Source: Pachyseris speciosa (Eukaryota; Cnidaria; Anthozoa; Scleractinia; Pachyseridae). From it: a stretch of DNA of 64,000 nucleotides. The stretch lies in NCBI GenBank assembly GCA_016490735.1, contig JAEMWC010000031.1, positions 1,562,501-1,626,500 of the forward strand, written 5' to 3'. Within the stretch, counting starts at the first letter, position 1; every line of letters starts with the position of its first letter. The translations under genes were made by a program, and so were the position numbers. Below, piece after piece: positions 22,406-34,403 of the stretch. The notes beneath the pieces were generated by a model. It made no database searches and was not told where the DNA came from. It worked only from the letters and a program-made list of their open reading frames with translations.

Positions 22406-22505
22406 TAGTTGATTGCTGGACTTCCCCCATACATGCCCTTCCGCTATAGGTAATATGTCTCTTGTTCCAGCTTATTGTATGGTCAGCTGATTGGACAATC
22501 CAGGA

Positions 22506-22531
22506 TAATCATCATCATCATCATCATCATC
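22506..22531. repeat. (ATC)n microsatellite
   Basis: Eight ATC units in an intron of the minus-strand gene. Confidence 0.9.
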
Positions 22532-23235
22532 TGAGAATGACGCCATTTGCCGGCGCAAGTACATACCTGATCCTACAGGTAGTAATATTTCGTGTGTCTC
22601 CTTTACAAACTTTGACAGAGCGAAATTAAGACCGCATACGCCGGTAGTGGAGGGAGACTTGTGGACAGCAAGGGCTTTAGGAATACTGCATAAGACCCGA
22701 CCATGGCTCCCCTTGGCGCGCCGCCAGCGAGTTCCAAACAGATCACGATGACGCGGGCGAATTGTGGCTGTTAAGTCGTTCTCGTCAGGTGCAAAAATTC
22801 CTGCAAAAATCGCACTAAGATTGCTTTGTTGAAATATAATTTATGGTTCCATGATACATGGTACATCGTTAGTGGTATATAAAGATATATGTCAGTTTGT
22901 GATCCGTCTTTTGGTTATTAGACAGTCTTGATACTCAGTGCTGACGATTGTGAATTGCTGATTGCAACATACCCATAGGCTATAAATACAATATCAGAAA
23001 CATACCATAACATGATAGGTTTACCTGCTCGAGCAAGGAGAAGCCTTGACTCGTTCCGTATCGCAATGTCATCGCTAATTTTGCAGAACTTTAGATGTCC
23101 TTTTACGTCTCTATCACAGTCCCGGATAGAAACACACGCCACGTTTGAAGGGTAATCTGTACTCGCACCGCAAGGACCACCAACGAGTCTAGAAAACTCA
23201 CAGAGAGCCATCCTCGTGAATCTCCCAAACAACAT

Positions 23236-23599
23236 TACGTCACGTGATCTGAAAACTGTGGGATCTTTCTGATGGTGAGTGTTTTCTTACTTTGCGCTTT
23301 CCATAATACACTCGTTAGTAAATAACTTGGCAACCAAGCAGTCAGTGTTTCGACAGGATTTGCCGCGCTGAGAATAACACGGATTGAAACAGCGCAAACG
23401 TAGCTGTAGAAATTTACAGGCCTCGTGAGAAATATTCTATTTGCTAAAATTACTCGGTGGGAAAATGTATGATAGCAAATCAACAAATCATATGTATTCA
23501 GGAACCCACGATCTAGAATATCTCCCCTTTGAAAAATGAACTTCAAGAAATCTAGAAAACAATCAACAGAGTTTATTGCACTTGGAGTAGGAATATATA
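23236..23599. other. No gene seen; upstream of the first exon
   Basis: This should hold the promoter of the decayed minus-strand gene. I see no TATA element or repeat that I can defend. Confidence 0.35.
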
Positions 23600-24480
23600 T
23601 ATATTTTTTTATTTTCGTGATTCACAAAAACACTGCCATTACAGTCATGCTTATTTATTTGCCTGTGCTAAATATAACTCCTCTGGGAAAAATAATTCAT
23701 TGCAACATATAAAATCAGCAAATACAAATATTCCAATTTCAGAAACCCATGACCTCAAATGTTGCATTCTTTGGAACCCTCAACTTGAAGAAACCCAGGT
23801 GATAGGCTGATGATGATTTTTTGGACTTTTTAGGGGAAGTCGCAGTGAATTAATTTTTCACGCAAGCACTGTCACGCGCTAATGTTGGTTCAAAAAGAGC
23901 TTTTATTCAAGAATTTATCAAAATAATCCCAGGTACGAGAGAGAATATCACTTCTCTCGGCTATTTTTTGGCATGATAAATGGTTAAGAAATTTTTGAAC
24001 AAATTAGGGGAAGTAATTTTAAATGTTTTAGTTCTCGACACGCACTGAAATTTGACAATTACGCTATGTCGCAAGACTGAAAATGGCTTGGACGTTTGAT
24101 TTTCCTAACAAGTGAGTATTTACGGGCCGCCGGTAGATTTTTTATATGTTAGAAATGAAAGGCTAAGAATCACTAGAAAGCATTTTTATTGGAAAAATAA
24201 TATGCACCAGCTGAAATTTTTGCCCTTGGATTTAGCGCAAAATTTAATCGCAACGACTTTGTTTTAGAATGGGCTCATATGGGGTCCTGTAAAATTTTTG
24301 GAAAAGCCAAAGACAAAGTAAAGATACCTTTTCTTAGAAGCCCAGATAGTATACTTTTACGAGATATCAAACAGGGTTTTATTTGTTTTGCTTTTATTGC
24401 TTTGCGAGGCTGCTCAACATTCGCAACATTTGCTGATTTTGGGGTGGTGCCAAGCCCCATCTCGGCGAAATGAGACATAG
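23600..24480 (-). repeat. About 1-kb dispersed repeat, copy 2 (inverted)
   Basis: Reverse-complement match of 16401-17260. It sits exactly at the 3' edge of the LINE coding remnant, so it is either that LINE's 3' untranslated region or a separate element inserted at its end. Copy 1 has no LINE coding sequence beside it. Confidence 0.65.
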
Positions 24481-26463
24481 CGACAAAGCCAGATACAGAA
24501 ATTAACTTGGAGTTTGTGTTTAGAGCTGTCTGGCCTCAGACCCAAAGCGATATTTATGTGCGGGTAATTGTGTTCACTCAAAGAAAGTTGGCAAGACTGC
24601 AACCATTTGAAAAGGCTATCCCAGAATTTTTTGGAGTTTTCGCATCTCCAGAATAAGTGCATCAAAGTTTCTATTTCCTTGCGACAGAAAGTGCACTTAT
24701 CGTTATCTTTAAGTCCAACTTTTCTTAAGAAACAGTTAGTTGGTAACTGACGATGTAACAATTTAAAGTTAAAAGTGATAAGTTTACTGCTCTTTGTGCA
24801 TTTAAAGGGTGTTTGATAAGCGACTTTCCAATTAATTATTTCATTTAATGAGAGATTGATATCTTTTTGCCACAATTGGTCTTTCACACTTTTTTGATAC
24901 AATTTCCTGATAGATAAATTTAGATGGTTTTTGACTCATTAGAAATTTTGAAAAGCGATTTTCATACTTAGGTTGGGTTTTAGTGTTTTGTCTTCGTAGA
25001 TAATTAACTGCAGAGATTATTCCAAAGGTTAGAGGTCGAACTTTCAAGTTATATCTATTCTGAAAAACAGTAAGGGGGAAGAAGTTGGAGGATTCATCCA
25101 TTAAATGCCTAACTTGTGTGATAGCTTTAAGAAGCCAGTCTTTATAAAAAACAGGCTTATTCTGAATTCTTATCAGAGAGTTTTGCCACAAAGGTGACAA
25201 CAGGAACTGTTCCTCAGATGCAATTGTTTCCTGAAAAAAAACTCAGACCAAATATCAAATATTTCTTTTACAAAGAGATCAGATATTTTTAAGTTATTAA
25301 CATCTTTTTTGTTAAGATTTCCTTTGAATATCGCTCCGCCTCCGTTTCTTTCTAGTTCTGAGTCAAAGAATCGCTTCCACTTACTATGATTTTCAGGGTT
25401 CAGATATTTCTGGATCCATGTAGCTTTAAGAGATTTATTAAACGAAGCAATGTCAATCATTTTTAGTCCTCCCTCTGAATAGTTATTAATCATTATTTTT
25501 CGTTTGATTTTGTCTCCTTTATCATTCCATAACAAATTATAGAACATTGCATTGGTTTCTTTGATCGGTTCAAGGTTAGTTTGCAGGGGTGAGAGTATGT
25601 AGACTAACTGAGATGCAACCAGGCTCTTCAAAACTGCTATTTTCCCTAATAGTGTAAGTCTGCGAAATTTCCATGCAGCATTCTAGGATCGATCTGATTT
25701 TTCAATTTTTTCATTGTATTTTATGGATATTATAATATTAGGGTACGTTGAGAGCCAAACACCTAATGCTTTGACTTTTTTTCTTTGGCCATTTGAAATC
25801 TTTTTCTGGGATAATTTTAAGGCCACAATCATTTTTTAAGCCTATCCATAGAGCTTCTTTTTAACGTTGAGTCTGAGGCCAGATATGTTGCCAAAAGCTT
25901 CTATTAAAATTACAGATTCTAAAAAGGATTCTTCGGAGCCATCAAGGATGAGTGTCGTGTCATCCGCATATTGACTTAGCTTGAACTCAGTGCCGTTTAT
26001 TTCTATGCCTTTAATCTTCTGGGTTTTTTTTCCGAAAGGCTTCAGCAAGTACTTCTGCAGCTAGAATAAATAGATATGGCGACAAAGGGCAGCCTTGCCT
26101 AACTGCTCGGCTAAGTTTAAAGAAATTACTTACCCATCCGTTATTTAAGATACAGCTTTCAATATCGCAGTAAAAAAGTTTAATCCAATTTGATAGCAAG
26201 GGGCCGAAACCAAAGTGCTGAAGGGCTTTATTAGTAAAAGACCACTCTAGTGTATCTAAAGCTTTCTCAAAATCAATAAAAAGAAGAAGGCCCGGAATGT
26301 TTTTTTCTCCCTTATATTTGATGACACTGTCCAACAAACGAATATTCTCACTGATAGATCTACCTTTAAGAAAGCCTGTTTGATCATCTGAAATGAGCTT
26401 TGGAAGAAAAGATTTAATACGACTTGCGATAGCTTTTGATGCAATCTTGTAGTCGCAATTTAA
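24481..26463 (-). pseudogene. LINE ORF2, reverse transcriptase and C-terminal part
   Basis: In reading order on the minus strand: NCDYKIASKAIASRIK, DQTGFLKGRSI, LLFIDFEKALDTLEW (catalytic Asp region), RQGCPLSPYLFILAAEVLA, then YADDTTLIL near 25970 with the two catalytic Asp. The thumb region and a C-terminal zinc-binding part CTFCRKEIETLMHLFWRC follow. The pieces fall in several frames with stops between them. The upstream half is 37674-39044, beyond the TTAA insertion. Confidence 0.85.
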
Positions 26464-27545
26464 GAGCCACTCTCGGTAAACACCGCGTGAGGGGCGGCAC
26501 AAGGTTGAAAAATAGACCCCTTGATATTTCGTCAATAGATAACCTATGGTATACTAAGAATCGTGATATAAGTTTTAGGTTCTAGAGTTTTTACATTTTT
26601 GAGAAAATTTCGAAAAACCGTCGACAACCCGAGAAGCCGAAAAATCACAGAAATGAGGTCAAATTTCCTGATCGGAGAATCGAACTCGCGTGAAGACACA
26701 CAACAAATTATGGTTTTCCTTAGGCTATAATTTCATTTAGGAGGTACTGCTAAGCTGCTTTGATGATACTTTAGGCTGACAATTATAATTCTCAATTCCT
26801 GGAGAGCAAGCGAAGAGAAGCGAAATTTCCAAACTTTGAAAATCAAAAATACTATACCGTTTTCAAACATCTCAAAGCATGCTCGGTATTACTTAGAATT
26901 CTTTCAAAATTCAATTCTAGCAAGTAAAAGAGAAGTATTTGAACGTGGTATAATTGTTTGCTTTGGAAAAATTACTTCTGCAACGAGCGACCCCATGGAA
27001 GTTGACCCAATTTGACCTTCATAAGTGATTTTGATTATAAACCGGGAATGTAAACAACTCGACTCGCTTTCGCTCGCTTTCTAGTCAAACCATTCTAAAA
27101 GCCCTGCCATTTCCCATTAACACTACGCAGTAAACCCACCTAAGGTAATACCTCGGTGACAGCTTACCTTCAAAATGGGTGTTTGAGGGCAAATAATTTC
27201 GATGTTCCTCGCTAACATTTCCTAACTGTCTTGCTGCTGCCCTCAGGCACTGGCGTTTTTACTGTTTTTATACTTCAGCGGCATTTTTTCCCCGCCTTGT
27301 GCAATATTTTCCCAGTAAATGAATCTATGTCTTGCATATCAAGAGTCCTTGGGTATCTATAGAGGTTTGTATTAAACATTTGTGATGCAAAGAGGCAACA
27401 ACTGAAGGAACTAATATTTAACTGAATAGTGATCGATGTCACGCAATCTTTATATGTAAGTGATCACGTGCCGCAAATACATCCGCGTCAATATTTTACG
27501 CCTTGCTTTTGATCATGTCTTCGTTTTCTTCCCTACTAACATACA
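26464..27545 (+). repeat. Left terminal inverted repeat of the 11.2-kb element
   Basis: Inverted match to 36609-37669, running from the element end through GGCACAAGGTTGAAAAAT to CCTACTAACATAC. The arms differ by scattered substitutions and small indels, which suggests an insertion that is not recent. Confidence 0.9.
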
Positions 27546-28486
27546 AATTTAGTATATTGGTTTTGAATTTATTTTTTTTATATTTTTTTTTATGCAATAC
27601 TTTGAATCGTTGTTTACACGCGAACACATTGAGGGCCTGTTTACATGAGGGTGCCTCGGCAAACCGAGTTACCCGGCTAGGAGGGTTAAAATATAGCCCG
27701 CCTTTACATGCAACTCACCTAAGCGGGATAGTCAGTGGCAGGGTCGTAACGAGGTATATGGGATCAGGGATCACATCCCTGGGGTCAGGGATCACAGCCC
27801 CGGGATCTAGGATCACAGCCCAGGGATCTGGGATCAGTAAGTTTTTGAGGGACTGACAGTAGCCTTAAACAATATTTAAATAATTGCACATCTGGTGTGG
27901 TGAACTTCGACTTGCTGAGAAAAGGGATACCTCCGCGCTGTTCTTGACGCTTCTGAGTGTACTCAAGAGTACTTGCTTACATGAGGTCTGTGGTTTCATC
28001 ATTTTATATACTGTATTGATGCACGGGGAAACTGAAGAAGAAGAGTCGCGATCGAAAGTATGGTGATTCTACTGCTACTTTGCAACTGATGTGCTTACGT
28101 TTATTGTATTTCGTATTTGCCGGCTAAATTTCGCGTTTTGGTATCTTTATTCCTGTTCTCCGGAGCGTTCACAGCACCATTCTCGAAGACGCTCCAGCAG
28201 TCGGTCGGTACAGTTCATTGCAGTTTTTATTAGGTTGATGGTGGTGTAAGTTCTGTAATATATCTTTTCGTTCTATTCAGCGTAACATACGGTTTTGTCT
28301 ATAATGCAGTGGGAGAACTGTATGGTGTGTAATCCCGATGATCGTGCGATAATACCCGAGCATAATAATAAAATAATGATCTCAAGAGGCGGAGAATACA
28401 TTGCAATTTTACTATATAAATATCATAGTAAAATTAATGCTTTTTGCAGTCAATGTTCAGCAACGTTTTTGATTCTCTATCTTCGG

Positions 28487-28596
28487 TAGCCTGCGTAGTT
28501 CGCGGTTTCTGTTGAGGAGCGCGCGCGAGGAAAATAGGGCGGAAGGCAAAAGATCGCTCGAGCGCTTCCGAACAAAACCGGCAGCTACGCAGGCTA
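28487..28596. mobile_element. 110-bp MITE with 12-bp TIRs
   Basis: TAGCCTGCGTAG opens the element and CTACGCAGGCTA closes it. The interior is GC-rich (GAGCGCGCGCGAGG). No target duplication was resolved. I recognise the terminus as common in coral genomes. Confidence 0.75.
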
Positions 28597-28989
28597 AGAT
28601 CGCGGAGATCTCAGCACGGGTCCCAATCGTGCTCACTGTAAAACCGTCATAACAGGCCTAGGTCACTTAAAAGAAGAAGTTGACGCTTGAATTGGCTACA
28701 TAAAAGCTTTTTTGTGCTTCTTAAGTGCCACTGTTTAAGAATATTGTATATAAAAAACAATAATGAGAAGGCTGCTTCCAGTATTTATAATCCACAATCG
28801 AATGTTTTAGAAGGTGGTCTTTTTATACTTATCACGAGAACCGCTGGTCAGTACATGCAAGCTATAGGACTTTCTTTGAGAATCGGCGTGGGAGTTGCCT
28901 TCCATAATTCTCTGTAAGCCGGGTACACGGCAAAGACTCAGAGTGTCCCTTGAAGAGAACTAGCCTGAAATCTGGGGCCGTATTCCGAT

Positions 28990-29122
28990 TCCTTGCGTGG
29001 CAGGCGCTGGTAAAGGAAAAGGGAAGGGGGAAATCGCGCGCACTCGGTGCGCGATCTTCCCTCACTTCGCTTCTCGCTTTCCCCCTTCCCATTCCTTTTG
29101 TAGCACCTGCCACGCAGGCTAT
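28990..29122. mobile_element. Hairpin MITE related in its termini
   Basis: GCGTGGCAGGCGCTGG and AAGGGAAGGGGGAAA on the left pair with their inverted copies on the right. A tight inner hairpin GCGCGCAC/GTGCGCGA sits at the centre. The terminal words resemble those of the 28487-28596 MITE. Confidence 0.7.
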
Positions 29123-30528
29123 TCCTGAAGTGGCATACCACATTTGCACCTATTACGCAAGCTAAAAGGAATTCCCACGTGATTGCTCAAAGTGGGAAAG
29201 CTTATTTTTTAACTTAGACGCCTCCTTCTCTGCTAGCCAGGACCTATGGTACTCAGAAATTAACCACATTTTCATAGGACAGCGAAAAGAAGTTTATTAA
29301 GTTACGATTTATAGTTAGCGGCAAGCGTAACGTGTCGTAAAAATAACTAGCAGTGTGAATGGTGAAGCGCCAAAAAGTCATAGCTGGCGATTCAGAGGAC
29401 AGTGACAGTAGGAAGATGAGAATGCGAAAGACAACGGCTTCTCACGCGCAGCCCACAAGCAGAATATGGTTGAAGCTGAACGCAGTAGATCTGGGAGTAG
29501 AGTGACCAGATATCTTTTATAAATCCATATAAACCCTTAAACCTCTTCAATTTAAACTCCAAGCAATTTGAATGTACTTCCTTTCGAACATACTCCTTTA
29601 AATTGGATTGATTAGAAATTTACACCAGTTTTTAGTCTTGGATTGAAACTATTTAAACTTAAATTTTGCGCGATCCAGTCAAGACAGTACCGTCATCTTA
29701 AACTATGTTCTTACTGTCCAAGTTGAAAAAAAGTAAAAACAAAAACCACCAGGATGGAAGATATTGAAAAAACGTCCTGCGTGGGTGAAGGCCGAAAAAA
29801 AAACTTCAGAGCAAAATTTATTTACAACCGTGTACTTTTACCAAACGCTTCTCACTGGTCAACATCCGTTTCCCTTGCATGCGCAACTGATGCTGGATCG
29901 CTTTTTGTCCTAACCGCTCACCTTGGTGACATTTCTCAGTCAGGTATTTCTTTTGCTGGTCCGTAAATCTACCGACTACGGAAAGCATTTGAGTTGAGCG
30001 CCCAGTCCTTTGATAGCAAGTCTTTAAAAATACATTTTCCGCTGGTATTTAGCGTCACATACCTCACTGGAATTTTCTGTCAGGTTGTTTCTACTAGTTG
30101 GGGTACTTTGTTTGTTCTCTATTCTTTAGGGTCCGCATGAGATCCACCCATGCTTCGTTGTACCTGTTTTTGCGGGTATTTAAGTGGTAAATAATTTACG
30201 TTCGTTTGAACGTAGTGAATTAGAACGTAAATACATTTTCCGCTGGTATTTAGCGTCACATACCTCACTGGAATTTTTCTGTCAGGTGTCGGAGGACGCT
30301 AATTGCGAAGTCGTGATTGGTCGTTTCTTTCTATTTATACTTTACGGCAGTTTAGTTCGATCTCTCTCGCTTGCAGCCCTACACTTTTTATCCTTCGAGC
30401 CGGTTCAAGTTTTCTATTTCACACGAGTTTAGCCCGCCCGCCCGCCCATCCTCTTTTCAGATATGTTCCTATTTTTCTGTTCCTGTTATCCATTGCCTGA
30501 TACTGCCTTTGTTTTCATTTATTTCCAG

Positions 30529-30722
30529 GCGGCAGAGAGGCTTACATGGATCGCGCGCGATGCTTCAGATGCTTCAAGCTCGGCCACTGGGCAAGAGACT
30601 GTACCAGCGCTTGGTCGAGTCCCAGAAATGTCTACCGTGGATTCGGCTTTACCCCCGGATACTCTTACCTCTCCAACAAGCCCAGTCAGGGAATGCAACC
30701 CCAACCCGGTCCTAAGCAGTGA
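30529..30722 (+). CDS. Gag C-terminus with CCHC zinc knuckle (fragment)
   Basis: The frame after TTTCCAG encodes GGREAYMDRARCFRCFKLGH and then WARDC. This gives a C-X2-C-X4-H-X4-C knuckle, the nucleic-acid-binding motif of retroelement Gag proteins. It stops at TGA 30720-30722 and overlaps the start of the RT frame. The longer frame across the same bases (from 30463) is the RT frame read through and carries no knuckle. The N-terminal part of Gag is not found. Confidence 0.6.
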
Positions 30723-32705
30723 CGTGTTTGAAGAGGAAGTTGCGGATATTGCACAGGTACATCGTGAAAGCGGATTGTTTGAGTTTGAGTTGACTGATCG
30801 TTCACCACTTGTAAATGTTAAAGGGAATCTTCGAAGAAAACTGAATTTTTGGAAACGCATTGGAACCTCGAAATTTATTCTCAATGTCATAGAGAGGGGA
30901 TATATGCTTCCTTTCCTTAGTCTTCCGGAACCAGCAGTGTTTAGAAACAACAGATCATCCCTTGCCCATGCTGACTTTGTTGAGGATGCTATACGTGAAC
31001 TTGTTGAGTCGGGTCGTGTTCTTGAAGTTGTAGAACCTCCTTTGGTGGTCAATCCCTTGTCAGTTTCCGTTCAAGCCACTGGCAAAATGAGGCTAATTCT
31101 TGATTTAAGATACATTAATAAGTGTCTGAGAAACATGCGCGTGAAATATGAAGATTGGAAAATTGCCTTGTCCTACTTCATGACAGAAGCATTTATGTTT
31201 TCTTTTGACTTGAAGAGTGGATACCACAATATTGAAATTTTGAGGGTCATCAAACCTTCCTCGGTTTCTCTTGGGAGCATCGTGGTTCTAAATTCGCGAA
31301 GTTTTACCTGTTTGCAGTTTTGCCTTTTGGTTTGTCGTCCGCGCCTCACATTTTCACCAAAACCCTTTAGCCTTTGGAAAAACATTGGAGACATCAAGGC
31401 ATATGCATTGCTATTTTTCTTGACGATGGCTGGGCTATAGAAAGAGATCGCCAAGTGTGTAGTAGCATAGCTAAAGCAGTGAAAAACGACCTTAGTGACG
31501 CAGGTTTTATCACAAATGACGAGAAATCGATATGGGAACCTTGCCAGCAAATCGATTGGTTGGGTCTTACATGGGACAGTGCTAGAGGAACCATTGAAAT
31601 CGTCGATAGAAAGTTTGCCAAAATTCTCAGTGCTATTGACAGTATTGTTGACTCTGGCTTCGTTATTTCTGCCAGAAAACTGGCCCCTTTCACAGGGCAA
31701 ATTGTTTCTACATCACCAGTTTCCGGGAATATCTCCAGAATCATGACTAGGCACTGCGTTATGTCTACATTAACTGTCCAGCATTGGGATGAGAAAATTG
31801 AATTGGATCAGTATTGCATTGAAGAGTTGCGTTTTTGGAGAACAAATTTGAATTCCCTCAAGATCCGGGATTGTTTCCTCATCCATAAGCCTCAACGTTT
31901 CGTTTATTCTGATGCGAGTGCCACTGGCTGTGGTTCTATTATTACCCTTAACGAGTATCATATCTGTCATAGACTTTGGGAACCATCCGAATGCTCCAAA
32001 AGTTCTACTTGGAGAGAGCTTGCCGCCATTGATTTTGCTCTCGAGTCGTTCGCCCCAGTTCTGAAGGATTCCCTCGTCAAGTGGTTTACGGATAGTCAGT
32101 CGGCTGCAAAAATCGTAGAAGTGGGAAGCATGAAGTTAGACCTGCACAAACTACCTGTCAAAATTTTCCAATTTTGTGCTGTGCATAATATTCGTTTGGA
32201 GTTCCAGTGGATCCCGCGTACGGAAAATGAAAGAGCAGATTATATCAGTCGTCTTATTGACTTTGATCATTGGCAGATTACTCCGGAACTGTTTCTCCGT
32301 TTAGAAGAATTATGGGGTCCGCACACAGTTGACTGTTTTGCTAATTTTTATACTGCGAAACTGCTAAGATTCTTTTCCCGTTTTTGGAACCCGGCGACAT
32401 CAGGGGTGGACTTTTTTGTTCAAAATCTAGAGTCTGAAAATTGTTTAGTGGTTCCTCCAGTACCTCTTGTTGCTCGCGCCCTCCATTATCTGAGTTTACA
32501 GAATGCGAGGGCTACTATTGTGATACCACTATGGCCTTCGTCCAGTTTCTGGCCTCTACTCACAAGTAAATACAAGCGGTTTATGAAAGGCTGTTTCATG
32601 CAGAATGGATCTGAGGCTCTCACTTTAGGAAGAAATTTGAATTCATTTCTGGGCTCTGTAAATTTTACAGGCAATGTTGTAGCGCTTAGACTGGAAATTT
32701 TGTAA
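30723..32705 (+). pseudogene. DIRS-like reverse transcriptase-RNase H, one frameshift
   Basis: Motifs in order: LILDLRYINKCL, FSFDLKSGYHNIEI (first catalytic Asp region), a frameshift near 31245, LPFGLSSAPHIFTK, IAIFLDDGWAI (catalytic Asp pair), then RNase H signatures FVYSDASATGCGSI, WRELAAIDFAL, FTDSQSAAKI and ENERADYISR. The C-terminal part WGPHTVDCFANFYTAKLLRF is characteristic of DIRS-type elements. Stop TAA is at 32703-32705. Apart from the frameshift (and a stop near 31373 in the second frame) the protein is well preserved. Confidence 0.85.
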
Positions 32706-33301
32706 AGAATGAAATTCCCGCGCGTATCGTTTATTTGTAAGCTGACAAGGGTCCCTGTAGTTCGATTTTCTAGAATTGTATGACACTGGTCATGAGGAGG
32801 ATGTATGTGCTTAGAGAAATGACACTGGTCATATGCAGTGGCAATTGCTTACAGGAGTGTGAGCTGAAGCATTTGAGTGCAAGGGGCCAAGAGGGTCTGA
32901 TTTATCCCTCACATATTGTATGAACTTTATGTAGGGCAGCTGTGTCCGTCTGTTTTATATTAGCGAGCTGACTTGGGACCCACTGTGTCTTAGACTATGT
33001 GGCCGAACATGTGTAAACGTTTGCTAGTCTTTCTTACATTGTTAGTTTGGCGTTGTGAGCGAGTCCCCACTTTAGCGGCGCACGCCCTTTCTAGGGCCTT
33101 CGTGTTTTGTCTGGTTTATCTATCCCTGCGAGCGTCAGGCATTTGTTTTCGAGTTCTAGGATTCTTAGGCGCGGATAATTTATGCTCCGTTGTCGTTACA
33201 TTGCGATATTATAGAGTTTAGTTTTTCCCCTTTAATATGTTTTTTAGGTGTTTATTTGTTACTTTGCCTTTTGTTATAAAACTTTATGTTTATAATTTTT
33301 C

Positions 33302-34010
33302 TTGCAGGTCGTAATAGCAAGTAAAGCTTGGACGTTACTCCCTTCTGCTCTTAGGCCTGATCGGCATTCCTTATTTAGTGCCTTGCTTAACTCTAGGGCT
33401 AATTCTACTGCGAAAAATACATCAACGAAATTAAAAAGTTTTTTGCGTGGTGTAGGAGTAGACAGATTTCTGTTCAGTTACCTTTTACTGCTCCTGTGGT
33501 CGCCCTTTATCTATTTAACTTAGATCAACAGCTTAGGTCCCCCGCCTCAGTGGTCTTGGTTCATGCGGCGCTCAAATGGCTCCATTCTTTCTCACCTGAT
33601 AACGGCCCTAATCCTTTGGATAACGCCTGCTGCAGAAGCATGGTTGAGTGCGCCAAGAGAACAAGGAGCCTTCCAGTTAGCAAGAAGCCCGTTGATGCTG
33701 ACGTCGTTAAAAGTATTATCGACAGATTTGGTGCTGAAGGCGCTTCTTTGAAGGACTTACGTATTGCGGCAGTAACCTCTTTAGGCTTCGCTGGATTTTT
33801 TCGTTTTAATGAATTAGCCAACATTCATCCCAACCACTTATTCTTTCACGAGGAGTTTGTTAAAGTATTTGTACCAAAGAGTAAAACAGATGTGTAAAGG
33901 GAGGGGAACTATGTGTATATCTCTAAGTTAGAGAGTAATTATTGTCCTGTGGCGGTTTTGCGTAGGTATATCCAAGCAGCCGATATTGACCTATCTAGCC
34001 AGTTAATGAA

Positions 34011-34023
<13 letters not shown>
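33302..34023 (+). pseudogene. Tyrosine recombinase of the DIRS-like element, truncated
   Basis: The N-terminal SAM-like part (SRANSTAKNTSTKLKSF) is followed by a frameshift near 33445, then VALYLFNLDQQLRSPASVV. LGFAGFFRFNELANI follows, where the Arg fits the first catalytic Arg of tyrosine recombinases. A premature TAA ends the main frame at 33897, yet the same frame goes on for 40 codons (REGNYVYISKLESNYCPVAV). The HxxR box and catalytic Tyr are missing because a Penelope-like element begins at 34024. Confidence 0.75.
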
Positions 34024-34056
<33 letters not shown>

Positions 34057-34088
34057 GAAGTGAGACACGAAAATTTGGTTTATCAACG

Positions 34089-34119
<31 letters not shown>

Positions 34120-34130
34120 GGATTCGATTA

Positions 34131-34165
34131 GCTGACGTTTCGAGCGTTAGCCCTTCGTCGGAGCG
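34131..34165 (-). ncRNA. Hammerhead-like motif with one core change
   Basis: On the minus strand CCGACGA, stem II GGGC-TAAC-GCTC and GAAACGTC follow the Penelope-type minimal hammerhead layout. The core should read CTGACGA, so the U4 position is C here. That should impair or abolish cleavage. The position in the 3' terminal region of a Penelope-like element matches where such ribozymes are known. Confidence 0.6.
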
Positions 34166-34189
34166 AATCGAGGAATTGTGGGTTGTGTA

Positions 34190-34403
34190 TGGTTTATATA
34201 CAGAAAATGGAGCTACGCTATTGGTGGTAACATGGTAACGTGAAAAACAGGAATAAATTAATTGAATGAAAAGCGCTCGTTGATACCGTGGGGATTGGTT
34301 TATATACAGAAAATGGAGCTACGCTATTGGTGGTAACATGGTAACGTGAAAAACAGGAATAAATTAATTGAATGAAAAGCGCTCGTTGATACCGTGGGGA
34401 TTA
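34190..34403. repeat. 107-bp exact tandem duplication
   Basis: The segment starting TGGTTTATATACAGAAAATG at 34190 is repeated at 34297 without visible change. It lies in the 3' region of the Penelope-like element. Tandem repetition of terminal parts is usual in this class. Confidence 0.9.

Larger units (their letters stand above)
17823..23235 (-). pseudogene. Seven-exon gene of a cnidarian family: DDE-like core plus C2H2 finger, decayed
   Basis: Exons on the minus strand: 23235-23025, 22800-22567, 21926-21676, 21604-20561, 20310-19313, 19215-18751, 18272-17823. Phases agree at every junction and consensus GT/AG is present, except at the third exon's donor, which reads TAGGAA. Four one-base frameshifts are visible, near 21290, 21000, 19760 and 17925. 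In order: MALCEFSRLVGGPCG, a helical middle (QLDHFIDFITSGHLIQDLPF), then a likely RNase H-type fold with SALIVSDWAMK, YLRQDNAGCYH and IDFSDPQGGKGAADH, then a finger CPVDGCVRIFQ with His partners. The DDE-like reading is my inference from acidic residues at strand ends. I know the family only as uncharacterised multicopy cnidarian proteins. Confidence 0.7.
27546..30027. other. Loop of the 11.2-kb element; no transposase seen
   Basis: The loop contains a GGGATCACAGCC-type short tandem repeat at about 27755-27840, a partial MITE end near 27630, and two MITEs listed separately. The few short frames have no recognisable motif. A degraded host transposase cannot be excluded. Confidence 0.5.

Noticed and set aside
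30519..31052. 177-codon minus-strand frame
   Set aside because: Antisense shadow of the DIRS-like Gag/RT region, with no motif of its own.
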